Of a stretch of DNA of 64,000 nt, positions 15,130 to 27,746 are shown in pieces. The stretch lies in contig VWZP01003839.1 of the NCBI GenBank assembly GCA_013396995.1, forward strand, positions 496,001-560,000, written 5' to 3'. A model generated the notes under the pieces. The model worked only from the letters and a program-made list of their open reading frames with translations. It did no database searches and was not told the origin of the DNA. Both the position numbers and the translations under genes were made by a program. Numbering within the stretch: position 1 is the stretch's first letter; every line of letters begins with the position of its first letter. This DNA is from Dicaeum eximium (lineage: Eukaryota > Chordata > Aves > Passeriformes > Dicaeidae).

Positions 15130-17717
15130 ACAAGATCTAACACTAAGGACTCAACTCATTATATTTTGGGATATAGTCATACCTTAAACACTGCAATATT
15201 TAGTGATTTCCTCCCTTTTAAATCATTTAGGTTTAAAAAAGAACCAAACCATTTACAGTAATTAATTCAGTGAATCTCAGTCACAGCTAAATTGTGGTTC
15301 ATTTAAGTCCAAATCAGACATTTCAGTTCATGCTAATGAAATTCAGATAAACTACCCTGGCTGCAGGCCCACTGACTTCTGGCTGAAGAGTACACACAGC
15401 TGGATGTCTGTAAATCAGGCAGGACATAATTTCTGCATATAGGTTAAAGACTGTCCTGCGTCATCAATGTGTAAGAGTACAGACACTAAGCCAGAGACCT
15501 CAAAACAGCCTTTTGACTGCCTGGCAACTTCCTGACAAAAACAAAGACTGGTTTTCTGGCTGTATCACATTACATGATGTGAGCATTTATAAAGTAGCCT
15601 AGACCAAAGCAAAAGAGATAGAGGGAAAATTATACCCCTACTGATGTGAAGTAACTTAAGCTACACAGCCACTTTAAGTCACCACAGATCCATGCTGACA
15701 CCAAAAGAATCAGCTCCATCTTCTCCCCCTTGTTTCTCACCGCCACCAGAACTCAGGCAGTAGAATTCCTACATACATAACATGAACTGAGTAAATTATC
15801 TAGTAGATTTCTTTCCTGAAAATACTGCTTTCTGAAAGATTAGGATCTGTTGTTATCAGAAATATTTTGTATGGCTATAGACTTGATCTTTCTACAAGAA
15901 AATCAGACAAGGCTGATCAGTGTCCATTTCATTCTATAAACAAAATGCATTCAAATTAGTCTTTGTTTACTTGTCAAGTGTAGTTTTAAATATGGTTATG
16001 CTTACTTTTATCTAAAACCCAACACTAAAGAAGCCCCATTGGCATGACTGCCTTTAGTGTAATAACCACGGCCACCTCAAAGATCACTGTCAGCAAAATG
16101 GAAGTAGCAGGGAATGCAGAAAAACATGTAGGATGATAACAGGAAGCTAAATGCTAGTTGCAGCATAACTACTGCTGGACACTTTGAATACAAGTTTGGG
16201 GAAAATTAGCCATTATACAGAAGTGGTACACATTTTTTAAGTGTACCAAAAAAACCAGACAAATCCCAGTGTAGTATCTGTTCACATGAAACTTCACTAG
16301 GATAATGGTCAGCAGTCACTTTGCTTTAGCAGTTGCTACAGAAAGTTTCAGGAGGACTTCCACAAAAACTTTTCTTTTGTTTTTAGCCTTCCCCCAAAAA
16401 TTGCAAACTTTGAGCAACCGGCAATAAATTCCACTTAGCAAAATATGATACTTAAAGCTAAAAATTCTCCAAGGCATTTATTTGGTTTTAGCATAAATAT
16501 CCTTGACCCACACTATACATTGTGTTTCAAACACACAGGGGTTTCTCACAGTGATTTCAAGCACCTTAAAAATTATTATTTGTAAATGAGCATAGCTCTT
16601 AAAAACAAGAAGTATTAATTTATGGTAACACAAAAGTATTTTTCATCATCTGTTTACAAGAAGCATTGTCACAATTGTTATTGATTCATAACACTGTTTT
16701 TCTGATTGCTGTTGTGGATTATAATAGGCCCCCTGCAGTGGTGTAGTTTGCAAACTACAAAGAAAGTAGGAAACAGTCTATTGCTATATACTTGTATTCT
16801 GGTGTTAGGTAATATCTTTAAACCAACAAAAATTTTTTGCCCCCTTAGGATCATATTTAGTCATTACCCCCAAAAATCTGGCTCAATATAGCCTTTTCCA
16901 TCCCTTGTCCACAATCTTTTTTTTTTTTTGAATAATTCTGCAGAAAACACTATCTTCTAGGAAGTAACAATAGCCCCTCTATTTATAATGAGAATTATCT
17001 TTAGAACTTGAAACTCTAAACACCTTAGAAGTCAGCCACAAAGCAAAAAACAGTGTTTCTTCCCTAACCTTCTTGTTCATTTCCACCTTAGCATTTTATC
17101 TGGTACATTACAAATCACTGATAGAATTGCATGAACCTTATGTCGGCAGAAAATTTCAAAATTTAAGATCATTACAAAATTTATGACCATTGTCAACCCA
17201 AGCTGGCTCAAAACAACGTTTTCTGGGTCTATTTAGCAAGGTATTTTACCTAAAGCAGCCCAACAGAAATAACTCCAGAATTTAACACACAGAATTATAA
17301 TATCTGTGTCAACACTCTTATCTAAAATTGACTTATTACATGTTGCATGTAGGAACTTTTGAGATGGTATATCCAGTAATTTACTGAGGCATGCTAGATA
17401 ATTTTAATTCAAAACTTACCAAATTTTGATCCAAGACAACCAAGTTATGTTCTCAAAACAGACACTACAGGTTGATGGATAGTATTGGCAATTCAAAACA
17501 GGTAAACTAAACTGCCAATATTAATACCAGTATATTTCAAAATAAAAATACCAAAAGGTTCAAAATATTTTTAAAATTGTTAGCCTATTTTGCCTTTGAA
17601 AAAATGGTAGAACCTAAACACAAAAATTACAATAGTGAAGTTATAACAAAACCAGGCTTCCTTTTTTAATCTGAAAATAACTGAGCTGTTCAAAGCTAAA
17701 TATTAATCACAAAAGCT

Positions 17718-17733
17718 TACCTGGAGACCAGCA
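17718..17733. repeat. 16-mer copy A, overlapping the alternative donor
   Basis: On the minus strand this reads TGCTGGTCTCCAGGTA, with the GT of the second PDE10A donor inside it. An identical 16-mer is at 17937-17952, on the other side of the exon. Confidence 0.85.
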
Positions 17734-17747
17734 TAAAAAGCACTCAC
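17721..17747 (-). CDS. PDE10A: Possible in-frame extension of the PDE10A exon via a second donor
   Basis: Downstream of the first donor, the minus strand reads on without a stop for exactly 27 nt. It then reaches a second strong donor, CTCCAG|GTAAGC (GT at 17720-17719). Using it would add nine residues, GECFLCWSP, and end on the same single-nucleotide phase, so the downstream exon would stay in frame. The insert has two cysteines and one tryptophan. Both donors fit the vertebrate consensus well, so sequence alone cannot tell which one is used. The first donor gives the protein known from mammals. Whether this extension is transcribed is inference. Confidence 0.35.
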
Positions 17748-17876
17748 CTTCTTGTCTGTTATTTTTCCTTTTTAGCCATTTTTCCACAGTTTCTGCACTT
17801 ACACTTTCTGACACAAACTCATCCAGTACCTGGGGGTGAAGAGAAAGATACGCCTTCACTTTTTCATCTGTTAAGC
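17748..17876 (-). CDS. PDE10A: PDE10A internal coding exon (common N-terminal region)
   Basis: Read on the minus strand, this 129-nt exon contributes 2 nt, 42 full codons and 1 nt. The residues run from LTDEKVKAYLSLHPQ through VLDEFVSESVSAETVEKW to LKRKNNRQE. This matches the vertebrate PDE10A segment just after the isoform-specific N-termini as I remember it, with RQ where human has KS. PDE10A hydrolyses cAMP and cGMP and is best known from striatal medium spiny neurons. This segment precedes the tandem GAF domains and the catalytic domain and holds no catalytic residues. The acceptor is a pyrimidine-rich tract ending TTCTCTCTTTCAG (AG at 17878-17877). The donor is GAAG|GTGAGT (GT at 17747-17746). 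The exon begins by completing a split codon (N|GC, Gly or Ser depending on the upstream exon), which fits the alternative first exons of this gene. It ends with one nucleotide of a split codon that would be Asp in human (SE-DES). Open reading continues past the donor; see the alternative donor entry. Confidence 0.95.
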
Positions 17877-17936
17877 CTGAAAGAGAGAACATTAATTGAT
17901 TACATTCTTGGCATGAACTCCCTCATATGAAAAAAA

Positions 17937-17952
17937 TACCTGGAGACCAGCA
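17937..17952. repeat. 16-mer copy B, upstream of the PDE10A exon
   Basis: Identical on the minus strand to 17718-17733 (TGCTGGTCTCCAGGTA). Here it is followed by TTTTTTTC rather than AGC, so it is a weaker donor-like site. It lies about 60 bp upstream of the exon's acceptor. Confidence 0.85.
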
Positions 17953-20900
17953 AGAATCAATATCCCTTTGTTTAACACACTGATTGAATATATGACTATT
18001 TAAATAGAGCAGAGAGAGCAATATCCTGTCAAAAAAAACGAGCTGTAATATAGAAAATAGTAGAAGCAAAGTGTAGCCATACAAGTACAAAAAAATCCCT
18101 TAAAGGAGTACACAAACATTACCCAGGAGAAATAGCCAGGTAGGAATTCATGACTGTGATTGTTGCTATAAAATAATTTCCAAGCTATGCAGGATGATAT
18201 ATTGATAAAGCCACTGGTTTGAAGGGGATGGAAGAAAGTGAACTGGGATGTCTCACAGAGCACCAAATTCAGTATTCTCACTGCAAATGGCAGCAAAATC
18301 AACACAAGCTATTATGGAACACCAAAATCCCACACAATTTTCAAATACTAGAATTACTTAAGTTACTTTAGATGTAAACTGTTTTCACAAGCATGCTTCC
18401 ATTGCTTTAGTAACTTAGGTATCAAAATGAAATAATTGCAGATAAAAGGTATTTACAATATCTGCAACAAAAAGAAAACTCCAGTAAACATTTTAGGAAA
18501 AGAATACTCGCAATCTCAGATCCCTGACGTTCATAAATAAATTTTCAAATTCACAAAATTATAATCTGATTATACACTTTGCAAATCCCCCAAACAAAAC
18601 AACTGGCCGCAGGGAGGTGAACCCAGCAGTGCTAAGGATGTCCAAAGGGGGAAGCAATAAAAAGTGCCTGTCCTGAGGGACTTGGCTCCAGGCTACCATA
18701 CAGGGAACAGGCACCTCAGTGCAAAAAGCCCTAATGAGATATGAGTGGAACAGGAGTGACAACCACTTTAAGGACTCTAATGAGGTATGAGGGGAAGAGG
18801 ATTAACAACCACTGCAATGGCTCTAAATGTGCCATGTTCTCTTGTGTTTTGTGTATTTAAATATAATAGTAAATTCTCCACAGAAAGCAGCCAGGGTTCA
18901 GCAGAAAAGAACTCCCCTCTGAACAGCACTGACCTCCTTCAGAGAGTATTCATAGCACAAAATGAGATCAATTCTCCTATTTTGTGCTTTGCACAGTATC
19001 AGAACCTGATGAACAGAGGTGGAGTGCAATTTCAATGCTAGTCAATGATGGTAAATATTATGATCTCTTACAAATGTTTCCTGTCAAAGTCTTCAGGAAG
19101 CAACACCAGAAGACAAACCAGCTCTCATCTGCAGAGCATCAACCACTTACACCACTTTCCTCACACCAACTGCACCACATCACTGCACCCATATTAGCCC
19201 CCAACAGCTCAGAACTGGTTTAAACTACCCTTGCTTTTAATCCAGAGGTGGCAGTTCCTGTTGGATATCATAGTCTCAAAGAACAATACTGCTACTTAAG
19301 GCAATTTCCCCATATATGAATCACTTGAAGAGCTAATTGAGCATCCTGATTTTCATTAGTGAAGAAGAAAAGGAATATCATAAATCAGTAAGACAAGTAG
19401 ATAATCAGAAAATGGGGTGAAAACAAGTCAAACCTCACACTTTGATTAAGTGATAGCTTGTAAAATTAGATCATAATGCAGCTATAAAGAAGTACAAGTT
19501 CGAAATGAACATGATTTTAAAGTCAGTTCAGGTATCACCTTATGTTCTGAAAAAAACTCAATATGATTTTGTAATTTGTTCAAATGAGAAAAATGTAGAC
19601 CCTTGACAAAATATTTCTAATTTCATAGTGAGAAAATTTGAAAAGGAAACACGATTTAAGAATCGTTCAAAAGACTACCACATTTTAAAGATTTAGCCAT
19701 CAGAATGTCATTGATATTTATCTGCCCTTTAAGATCTACACAAAAAATAATCAAAACAGACTTGTCATAGAATGCCTGCTACTTCCAAGTTGTCTTTAGA
19801 CTGCAAAGAAACACTTTTTTTCTTCTAGTAAAAAAACTAGGACCTAAAAAGATGGTAAATTAGCAACTGGAATTCTGAACGGATCGATTTGTTTCTTCAG
19901 TGAAAATAACCTTTTTTTCTTGATCCAAACCTTTATATGTTGTGGGTTTTGTAAAACACACATCAGAATTCAATAAAATGTCAATTTGAAATAAGACTTG
20001 AGTCTGCAGGTCTCAAGTTTAATATCCAGATATCATGCACCTTCAGCAACCTAAAGGTAAAAACTCTGCTTTATCCTTAAACAGAAAAGTAACTCATGGA
20101 GCTGATATAAGAAATCCTAAACAGTCTTTAAATGACCCTTCTTCATTTCACTAAAGGAATCTGCACGGATGCTCTTTCTCAATGTGGGATTTGTAGATGG
20201 GAGCAAGAACAAGATTTACAACTAAGTTTGCAGAGCCAAAAGGAGTAACTTAAACCTATTTTCAACATAGATTAAGGCAAATTTATTGGTCAGCTCCCAA
20301 CTGTTAGCCTTCTGCATCAAAAAACACACCCTGCAAACACACACAAACTCCACAACCAGAACTAACAATAACACATTGTAGCTTCACAAAATGTAGAAAT
20401 ACAAGCCTTTTCAAAGAAATCTGAGTGGTTTGTGTTTTATGAACCTTAAGGCTAAAAAGTGTTGTAAAGATGCCTGGATGTGAGAACATTTTACAGCTGT
20501 GCAGAAGCAGTTATTTTATGGCATATGTAAAGCCTTCTTGATTGCAAGATGTATATTAGAATTAAGTTATTGCATAACAACATGCCCTCCTCAACATTGA
20601 CATGCTCCTGAAAACTTCTAGAACATGTTTTTTTGTTAAATATTGTTTACCTCTCCATTGAAGCATTGTAATCCCTTAATTCTGAAAAATGAAACAAACC
20701 CTATTTGAATATTTAGAGGCAATGATTACTAACATTTAAATAAACAAGACAGTAACACTTGCACCCACACTCAGGAAACCAAAGTTTATCATGCCAATCA
20801 GGTGCTATTTAGAGAATTACCAACAAACAACACAAGCCAATGCTGGTTATTAATTTTTCTGTTACTAACGTATTGGCCTTAAGTTTTTGGTGCAGCAAAT

Positions 20901-21819
20901 TTTTCTACATTCCTTCACACTAGAAATATTTCTCCTCTACTGCTTCCCATGACCTCCAGAAATGCCAGGACTTCTCTCATTCTTGTTCATGATTTCTTGT
21001 GTGGCACATCAAGTGCATACATCAACAGTGCCTCACAAAGGAAAAGGCAGCAGTGCAGACATTTTTAACTGTGTTGGTCTATACACTCCCTCCCAAGCAG
21101 CCCAAACAAAAACTCGCCAAACAAAAAAAAGATAAGTTCTTCCTTTTCTCATTTGCCTCTGAAGAAGCCATAGGCAAAGAAACAGCTCCAGTTGCCCACC
21201 ACTTGTGGCAGCCCAGCAGCTCCTCACTTCCAGACCAGCATACCCAGTTAGGTTGTGTAGATCTCAATTTAAAATGTTCTCTTTGGCCATACCATCTGCT
21301 TTTAAGTTTCTTCATATGTACGGAAAACATGAATCAAGTTGGTTTTGATGTCATATTTTTCATTTCTAGGTCACTCCTGTCCTAACAGTAAGAGGAAATA
21401 CAACTTTCCAATAAATGCTGGCGTTTATGCAAGTGGTTCACCTTATTGAGGGTTTTTTGTGTATCTCATTTATTACAGGGTAGGACAATGTAAAACTGGC
21501 AAAGCTCAATGCAAAGCAGAGTGCAGAAGACAGCCTTTCCTCCTGACATCATCCAAGAGGCAACTCCTTGATCAGCAAGAGGCCTTTTTACTGCCAGAGG
21601 AAACGGCTGTTCCGGCAGGACATTCATCCTGGGATGTTAAGAGTGAGAAGGGTAAAGAAAATTATAGAAAATCAATTGTATTTACTTGTAGTATTTTTAG
21701 AAACTTAGGTATTAATGCACTGTATTAAAAAAACATAGCCCTCATTTTCTACTTTGCATATGCCTGAGGCTTGAGCTGTGCATCTTATTTGGCATAGCTC
21801 ATGCCAGCCCATTAAAATT

Positions 21820-21935
21820 TTGGGGTTGTGTTTTGGGTTTGGTTTTTAAGTGGTGGCGTTTAAGGGTTTGGTTTTTTTAAATAACACCTTGGCGTGCAGT
21901 TCACCATGTGTGAGTGGTTTGGGGTTTTTTCCCTA
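21820..21935. repeat. G/T-rich low-complexity sequence
   Basis: Repeated ggg-ttt type words (ttttgggtttggttttt, aagggtttggttttttt, tggtttggggtttttt) make this stretch strongly skewed to G and T on the plus strand. No element ends were seen. Confidence 0.6.
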
Positions 21936-24900
21936 CCCAAACTGTGTTCTTTTTCACTGGAATTAACAGCAGGAATATATACAGTTGAAGCCAAAATTAT
22001 GTGTGGATTTTTTTCCTTTTTAATTTCACTCAACTAACAATGCAAAGTACAGATATTGCTACCAAGTGTCACAGTCCAGTTATTACAACTTAAACTAGAA
22101 AGTCAAAACCTTTATGATAGTTATTTGTCAAACCAGACTATCTTTTCAGTGGTCCCATGATTAATACTTTAGAAACACGCTTCATTTCTCTGAAAGTAAA
22201 ATGAAGGGTAACTGAGGGTAAAGAATAAAGAAACTTTTACCTGAAGATAATTCAGTTAGTTCAGTAGAGCTCTCTGAAGAGGAATACTTATTCACATAGA
22301 TTATGAACCAACACAGGACCCTGTATTTACTCTTTATTTCAACAGGGTACCAAGACTAAATCATTGGGGTTTCAAAGCCATGACTAAAACACTGACTGTT
22401 TTTTTTCTGGTTCTAAAACCAGAACGACCACCTTCCAAAATACTTCGATTTCTGGGTCTCAAAAAAAGCCAGTGTGAATACTGCAGGCTGCTTAACAACA
22501 ATTGCCTGGGCTGCTCATGCCTTGTTTCTCCTTTTGATCTACCAGCAAAGCTTTCATCGCAACAACTACATTTCATTAAAGATAACGTAAACTAGAACCC
22601 TAAACGAGACCAACTGCTTTCACAGAGCCATCTCCCACTGTCCAGTCTAAGTACACCAACAGCTTTCATTAGTCAACATCTGTAGCACTAAAAGATACTA
22701 ATTACAATAAGAGAAAATTAGGAAACATTTGTTACAGTTGGGAGTACTATACAAGTAGATAATTTTACAGGTACCAACACAAACATTTTTCAACAAGTAC
22801 GTGAAGATAGTTTCCAAACAAAATGTGTATTTGAATGACCAGGAAGGAATAAAGCATAACAATGGACAAAGTTTATAGGATAGAAAGATTCTTCTAATAA
22901 ATGTGACCCATATTCACCCTGTTGATCACCACCATCCTCTTAATGTCTGTGTTGGGTTTTAGCAGAGACAGAAACTGTAAACACTGTTGCAGTCTTGTAT
23001 GCTGCTGTTAAGGTGTCAGAAAAATGCTCTTTGGAAAATAACTGAATATCAACACTTTAAAATAAAAGCATAAAACACTAGGACTTGTATATTAAAGAAG
23101 AAAACGTTTTTTGGGCAGAGGTGACAAACTATACCCAATTTAACATCTTAAAACTCACTGTACAATGACTTTAAATTAAAATGGTACTACAAGGAAAGAC
23201 TGTCAGCTTGTCTAGATCAGTCAACTGAATATGTCTAGGGCTGTTCACTGACCTGAAACCAAGTGGTTTGCAACTCCTTCATCCTTACTATTAAGCTTTC
23301 TTGATCTCCAACAATGAAGCTGAGGGAAAACTGAAAGGTTGGTTGCCTGCTGGGAACCATCCCTCACCTGACCCTACTCCACAGCAACATTCAAGACCTG
23401 CCCAGGACATCACCAGCTCGCTTGGGAAATGCAATGCCAAGAACCATTCTAGACAGAAATCCAATTATAGTACTTAAGAATGCTCCTTCACACTGTTTAC
23501 TAACTCAGATATAGCAGAGCTGGGTTTAAAAATAAAACTAAAACCTTCAAACATCAATTATCAGTAATTATTCCTTGCCTTTGAGCCAGTCTCCAACAGC
23601 ATTCCTTCAGAGAAAAAAAAAAAAGGGTAAAAAATCCCTAGACAGTAATATTTTTGCTTTCAGCTTTTTATGCTGCCTAAAATATTCTAAAAAATTTCTT
23701 AGATATTAGATAACCTGTGTAGTACTGAATCGATTAATGGCACTGCTCTCTGACTCTTAATCCATGTCACACTGCACTCTCCTCTGAGAAGAGCTTCACT
23801 GAGCTCAGTATAAAGCAGAACTGACTGTGAATGAGCTGAAAGAATTGAAGCCTAGAGCTATGTTTAAAAATCTGCTCCATTTAGCAACATGAGTCACACA
23901 CGTCACAAGCAATTCTTGCAATTTTTTCATTAGCGTTGTGATATTTGGTCTTTTTCTAAAACCACTAACTTAATCAAACCCCATGATTAGGCAAGAACTT
24001 GAATTTTTACCTAAAGTTTCTGGTTCCCAGTCTGGGGGACACATGGGGAGTCAGGAAAGAATGGGTAAAAACTGATGAGCCAGCCTTATACTTACCAAGG
24101 GTCAGCATTTTATCCTAGAGCAGCTAATCTTTGAAAGACTGCAGTCACTGCTCCCCTCCAAAGCCTTGCACTTGACATGCCTTTTTCCCATTTAGGCAGG
24201 ATCCAGTGGTTTAAAAACACATTTTGAGGATGTACATTGGTCATTGTGAGAAATCAGGTGGATTTTGCATATCAAGAAGGCTTTAAGGCTTTTACTAATA
24301 AACAGGAAAGGATACAACTATAAATGCTGTCAATGTTGCATCTGTTAACAACAACAAGAAAGTAGTTCAAACAAACAAAAAAATACACTAATGAACTTGT
24401 TTAGTTTAATAAGCAATTCTTCCCTGAAATTAGAGGGGCTGCAGAGTCACAGCAAAAATAGGCAAAGTCTTAATTTCTCCAAGTAGCTAAAAATGTCTAA
24501 TTTGAAAATATCTTTTCTTATCTGAAATAACAAAATTATGAAGAGTGAAGTGTCACACTTCCTCAAAATCAGCATTTGAAAATAAATATTGTACTTGTAT
24601 GAAAAAAAGGAAGACTTGAAATACGTGAAAGTCATCCAGAAGACCTAATTTGAGCACAGCTTTGCCTGTATATTCCTTTATCTAAAGCAGCCTTGTCCCA
24701 TCTCTTACTTAAACCAAGATCACCTCTCTGTGTTTTTCTACAGAACTTTATAAGTGATATTTGTAGTTATTCTCAAAAGCATTCAAGGCATGTGTGTACA
24801 TTGCTTCATTTGGATTAAGCATTAATCCCATTAAATCAATCCCTTCTTTGTTCAAAGCATCAGGATTCAAAACCACAGGCACAGTCAGTTTTGAAATATC

Positions 24901-26518
24901 CTTTTCAAGTCAGACTTTTTATCTTAATCCATTTAAGTACACAGGAATGTAATGTGACCAAGTGCCCAAACCCTCTGAAACCTGACATTACTGGTCTGGC
25001 AAAAAGTATAATCGCTAACAAGAAGCAATCAGAATGGTCAAACCTCTTTGATTGCTCTTTTCTGGAAAAATCAATTCAGAAGCTTGTCTGTGAGCAGCTC
25101 CAGTCACCATTTTCGCCCCTCCTCCTCCAAGTCCCTCCTGCATTGCTGGAAAAACACCAATATGTGGCCCCAGCATATCACCAGTGAAAACCAATAATGC
25201 AGTACCTGAAAACACCTCACTGCTGATTTGGGTATTTTAAAAGGGCTCATGTTTGTTTAATAGATAATGCCTTTTACTATTAACCATTTCAAATCTTCAT
25301 TCAAAGGTGAATGTTTAATTACATTAGCCTCCAGTAACTGCATAAACCTGCAGGATCTGCATACATGTAAACGACAGCAGTAGCCATGTGACATCTCAGC
25401 CAGGATGCCAGCAGCACTGCTAAAGTTTTAGAGAGAGAAAATAAAGACCAGCTCAGCAAAACAGAACTGGAATGTGCTCATACAGAAAGAATATCAACAA
25501 CCACTGCATCCTGTACCCTGTAATTCAAATCCCATATTCCTGATGAAAAAGCTATGGATGCACTTGAACATGCCAGATGGTGAGCAAGGTATGGACGTAC
25601 GGCCTCTATTTTCCACCAAGCTTCATGGTGGTTTTTCTGATATTATCAGCATCTTGCAAGCCTGAGCCCTAGATATCTGTGATACTCAGCTGCTCATGTC
25701 TCCCAAAATCTAACACTCAAGAACTGCCCATTACTGGCAGCTCTAAGTCCTGCTTCAGTGTTAACTAAGAAAGCAAAAAAAATCATATAAAATACTTGAT
25801 TAAATCAGTTTTCATTAGCTAGAGCTAAAAGGTCTATAATCCTTCCACAGGAATTCTATGACTGGCTAATGGAATCAACGCATTCTCAATTTGAATATTT
25901 CATTTTTCATGGGGTTTCAAAACACACTGCAAGTTCTCTCAATGGCATAACCCTGTATGTATGCTGTTACGCTGTAATATCATCCATTAGTTGATGCACG
26001 GGGCTTTTTAAAACTCTTACTTTCCTGGTTTGAGAGCAGCTTTTCTCCAGGTCTCATTAGCACACTGGAGTAACTGAGGGGTCTGTAAAAAGCTTTATTC
26101 CGCTTCCAGGTGCATGATGGAACCAAATTTGGAAATTTAATTAACACTCTGCAAAAAGCTAACAAAAGGACTACAGACATGCTCTAGGACTTGCAAATTG
26201 TAATCAAATAATTTCAAGCATTTGCTTGAGAGTTATGTATCATCTTAAGGTGACTGATAAAAATAATTATTAACATATTATAAGTAAAGCATTATACTGA
26301 AGTAGGTTAAAATGTATTTGTAGATATATAAGGAACATCTCAGTATAATTATTTGCCTTTTTCTTTCTCTTGTGCAACACATGGAGCCAGGGTACCTTGC
26401 TCCTGCCTAAAATATACCTGAAGAGTAATGCATGTCCTAATAAAGACTAAATAAATACTAAAACACATTAATAAGTCATTACGAAATATGTAAAGTACCT
26501 CAGAACATGCACATAATT

Positions 26519-26536
26519 AATCTCTTAAAAGAGATT
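26519..26536. repeat. 18-bp palindrome
   Basis: AATCTCTT (26519-26526) and AAGAGATT (26529-26536) are perfect reverse complements separated by AA. Confidence 0.75.
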
Positions 26537-27479
26537 CAGATTAAACTACTTAAAATCTAATGATTAAGCAAGGTTAGAAAACCTTCACTCTTCCACTGAG
26601 AACAGATGTTGGGACCAAGTTCTTGATTTATGTCTTCTCCAGTAGTACCTTCTGGCTGATGTAATGTCTTCCTCCCACCTGACAGCTAATCCTGGAGTAT
26701 CTCCCTTTTTGAGTGAACTCTTCTGTCTTAAAAGTATCCCATTCCCTGTATTACCAGTGTTTTACTGCTGATTTATTACTTAAAACAAACTTCTGTGAAT
26801 TAAGATCTGTAAATGCTTTATAATATACTTCCCAATATAAATGTGCACTCATGTTTATAAACTGCACCTTAACTTATTCCACAAACAAGATCCAATATGA
26901 TGAAACCTTTGATGGATACTACGTGCCTGTGCCAAGTCTCATTTTGTTATTTCACTAAATTGGAGACAGAGAACGTTCTTCCTTCTGAAAGGAGCACCCC
27001 ACTTCATCTTAACACTTAGATTAGTAGACATGTTAGGACAGCTTCCTAGAGCACAGGACTCTTCTGCAATAACACCCACACACAACCAAATAACACCCTA
27101 CTTAGCAACAAGACTGGACACCTGAGAGTCTCTACTTTGGTGATAAATTGGAACCTATCTGCAGCACCACATACCAGGATTTGTCATTCTTTTTTAATCC
27201 CCTCCAAATTTAAAGACTTAGGATGCTTAAAGAGAAACCCAGTCTACATCCTTCACAAAATGAGAAGGTACAAAACCCACAGAAATCGATCACTAAAAAG
27301 TACTAAGAGAAGTAATATAACGCAAGCACATCCAAAAAAGTTCGATCTGGTTTGTACAAAGGAAGCTCTTCAAAAACAAACCTTGCTAACCCAGCACTTT
27401 TCTAGACATCATCGCTAAAATAAAACATTTAGAAAAATATACAAATTAGTCTAAATTGTGAACTGCACATATTCTGGAA

Positions 27480-27746
27480 CTTCTTCAAGTCCTATGTCCA
27501 GGTCTTTCATGAAGACGTTGAAGAGCACCGGGCTGAGGATGGAGCCCTGTGGAACCCCATAGGTGACAGGTCCCCAGTCTGCTGTCACCTTATTGGCTGT
27601 AACCCTTTGTGCCTGACCCATGAGCCAGCTGCTCAGCCATCATGTAACACTGTTATCCAGCTGTGTGCTGGACATCTTGTCTGGGAGGATCCTGTGAGAG
27701 ACAGTATCCAAAGCTTTGCTGAAGTCTAAAAAGATGGCTGTGCACT
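27480..27746 (-). mobile_element. CR1 LINE fragment, reverse transcriptase region
   Basis: On the minus strand this translates to a CR1 reverse transcriptase segment: IFLDFSKALDTVSHRIL, then DKMSSTQLD, WLSSWLMGQAQRVT, VTYGVPQGSILSPVLFN and VFMKDLDIGLEE. These are the LDFSKAFDTVSH and VPQGSILGPVLFNIFIND blocks of the family. An in-frame stop lies just before WLSSWLMGQ, so the copy is dead. Neither the 5' half nor the 3' tail is present here. It shares the unusual MSSTQLD and WLSSWLMGQAQRVT words with the copy at 38 kb, so both belong to one CR1 subfamily. Confidence 0.92.

Larger units (their letters stand above)
1106..17747 (-). other. PDE10A: PDE10A intron 3' of the exon (gene orientation)
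   Basis: About 16.6 kb of AT-rich intron lies between the CR1 copy and the PDE10A exon donor. It holds A/T mononucleotide tracts (for example near 1623, 2312, 6309 and 10062-10090), a moderately GC-rich unexplained block at about 1220-1500, another at about 13270-13450, and a small hairpin at 15106-15129. I looked for the next PDE10A exon (the stretch leading into GAF-A) on the minus strand and did not recognise it, so the intron probably runs past the left edge. None of the 60-100 codon ORFs here resembles a known protein. Confidence 0.65.
17877..27479 (-). other. PDE10A: PDE10A intron 5' of the exon, proximal part
   Basis: AT-rich intron. The bases next to the exon form its polypyrimidine tract. 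Further out there is G/T-rich low-complexity sequence at about 21820-21935, a short palindrome at 26519-26536 and assorted A/T tracts. The longest ORF outside repeats in this segment (20999-21385, plus, 128 codons) has biased low-complexity stretches, is overlapped by open frames on the other strand and matches nothing I know. No alternative first exon of PDE10A was recognised. Confidence 0.6.

Noticed and set aside
20999..21385. 128-codon plus-strand ORF, the longest outside repeats
   Set aside because: No domain recognised, lysine/glutamine- and serine-rich low-complexity stretches, overlapped by two minus-strand frames. Expected by chance in 64 kb of intron.
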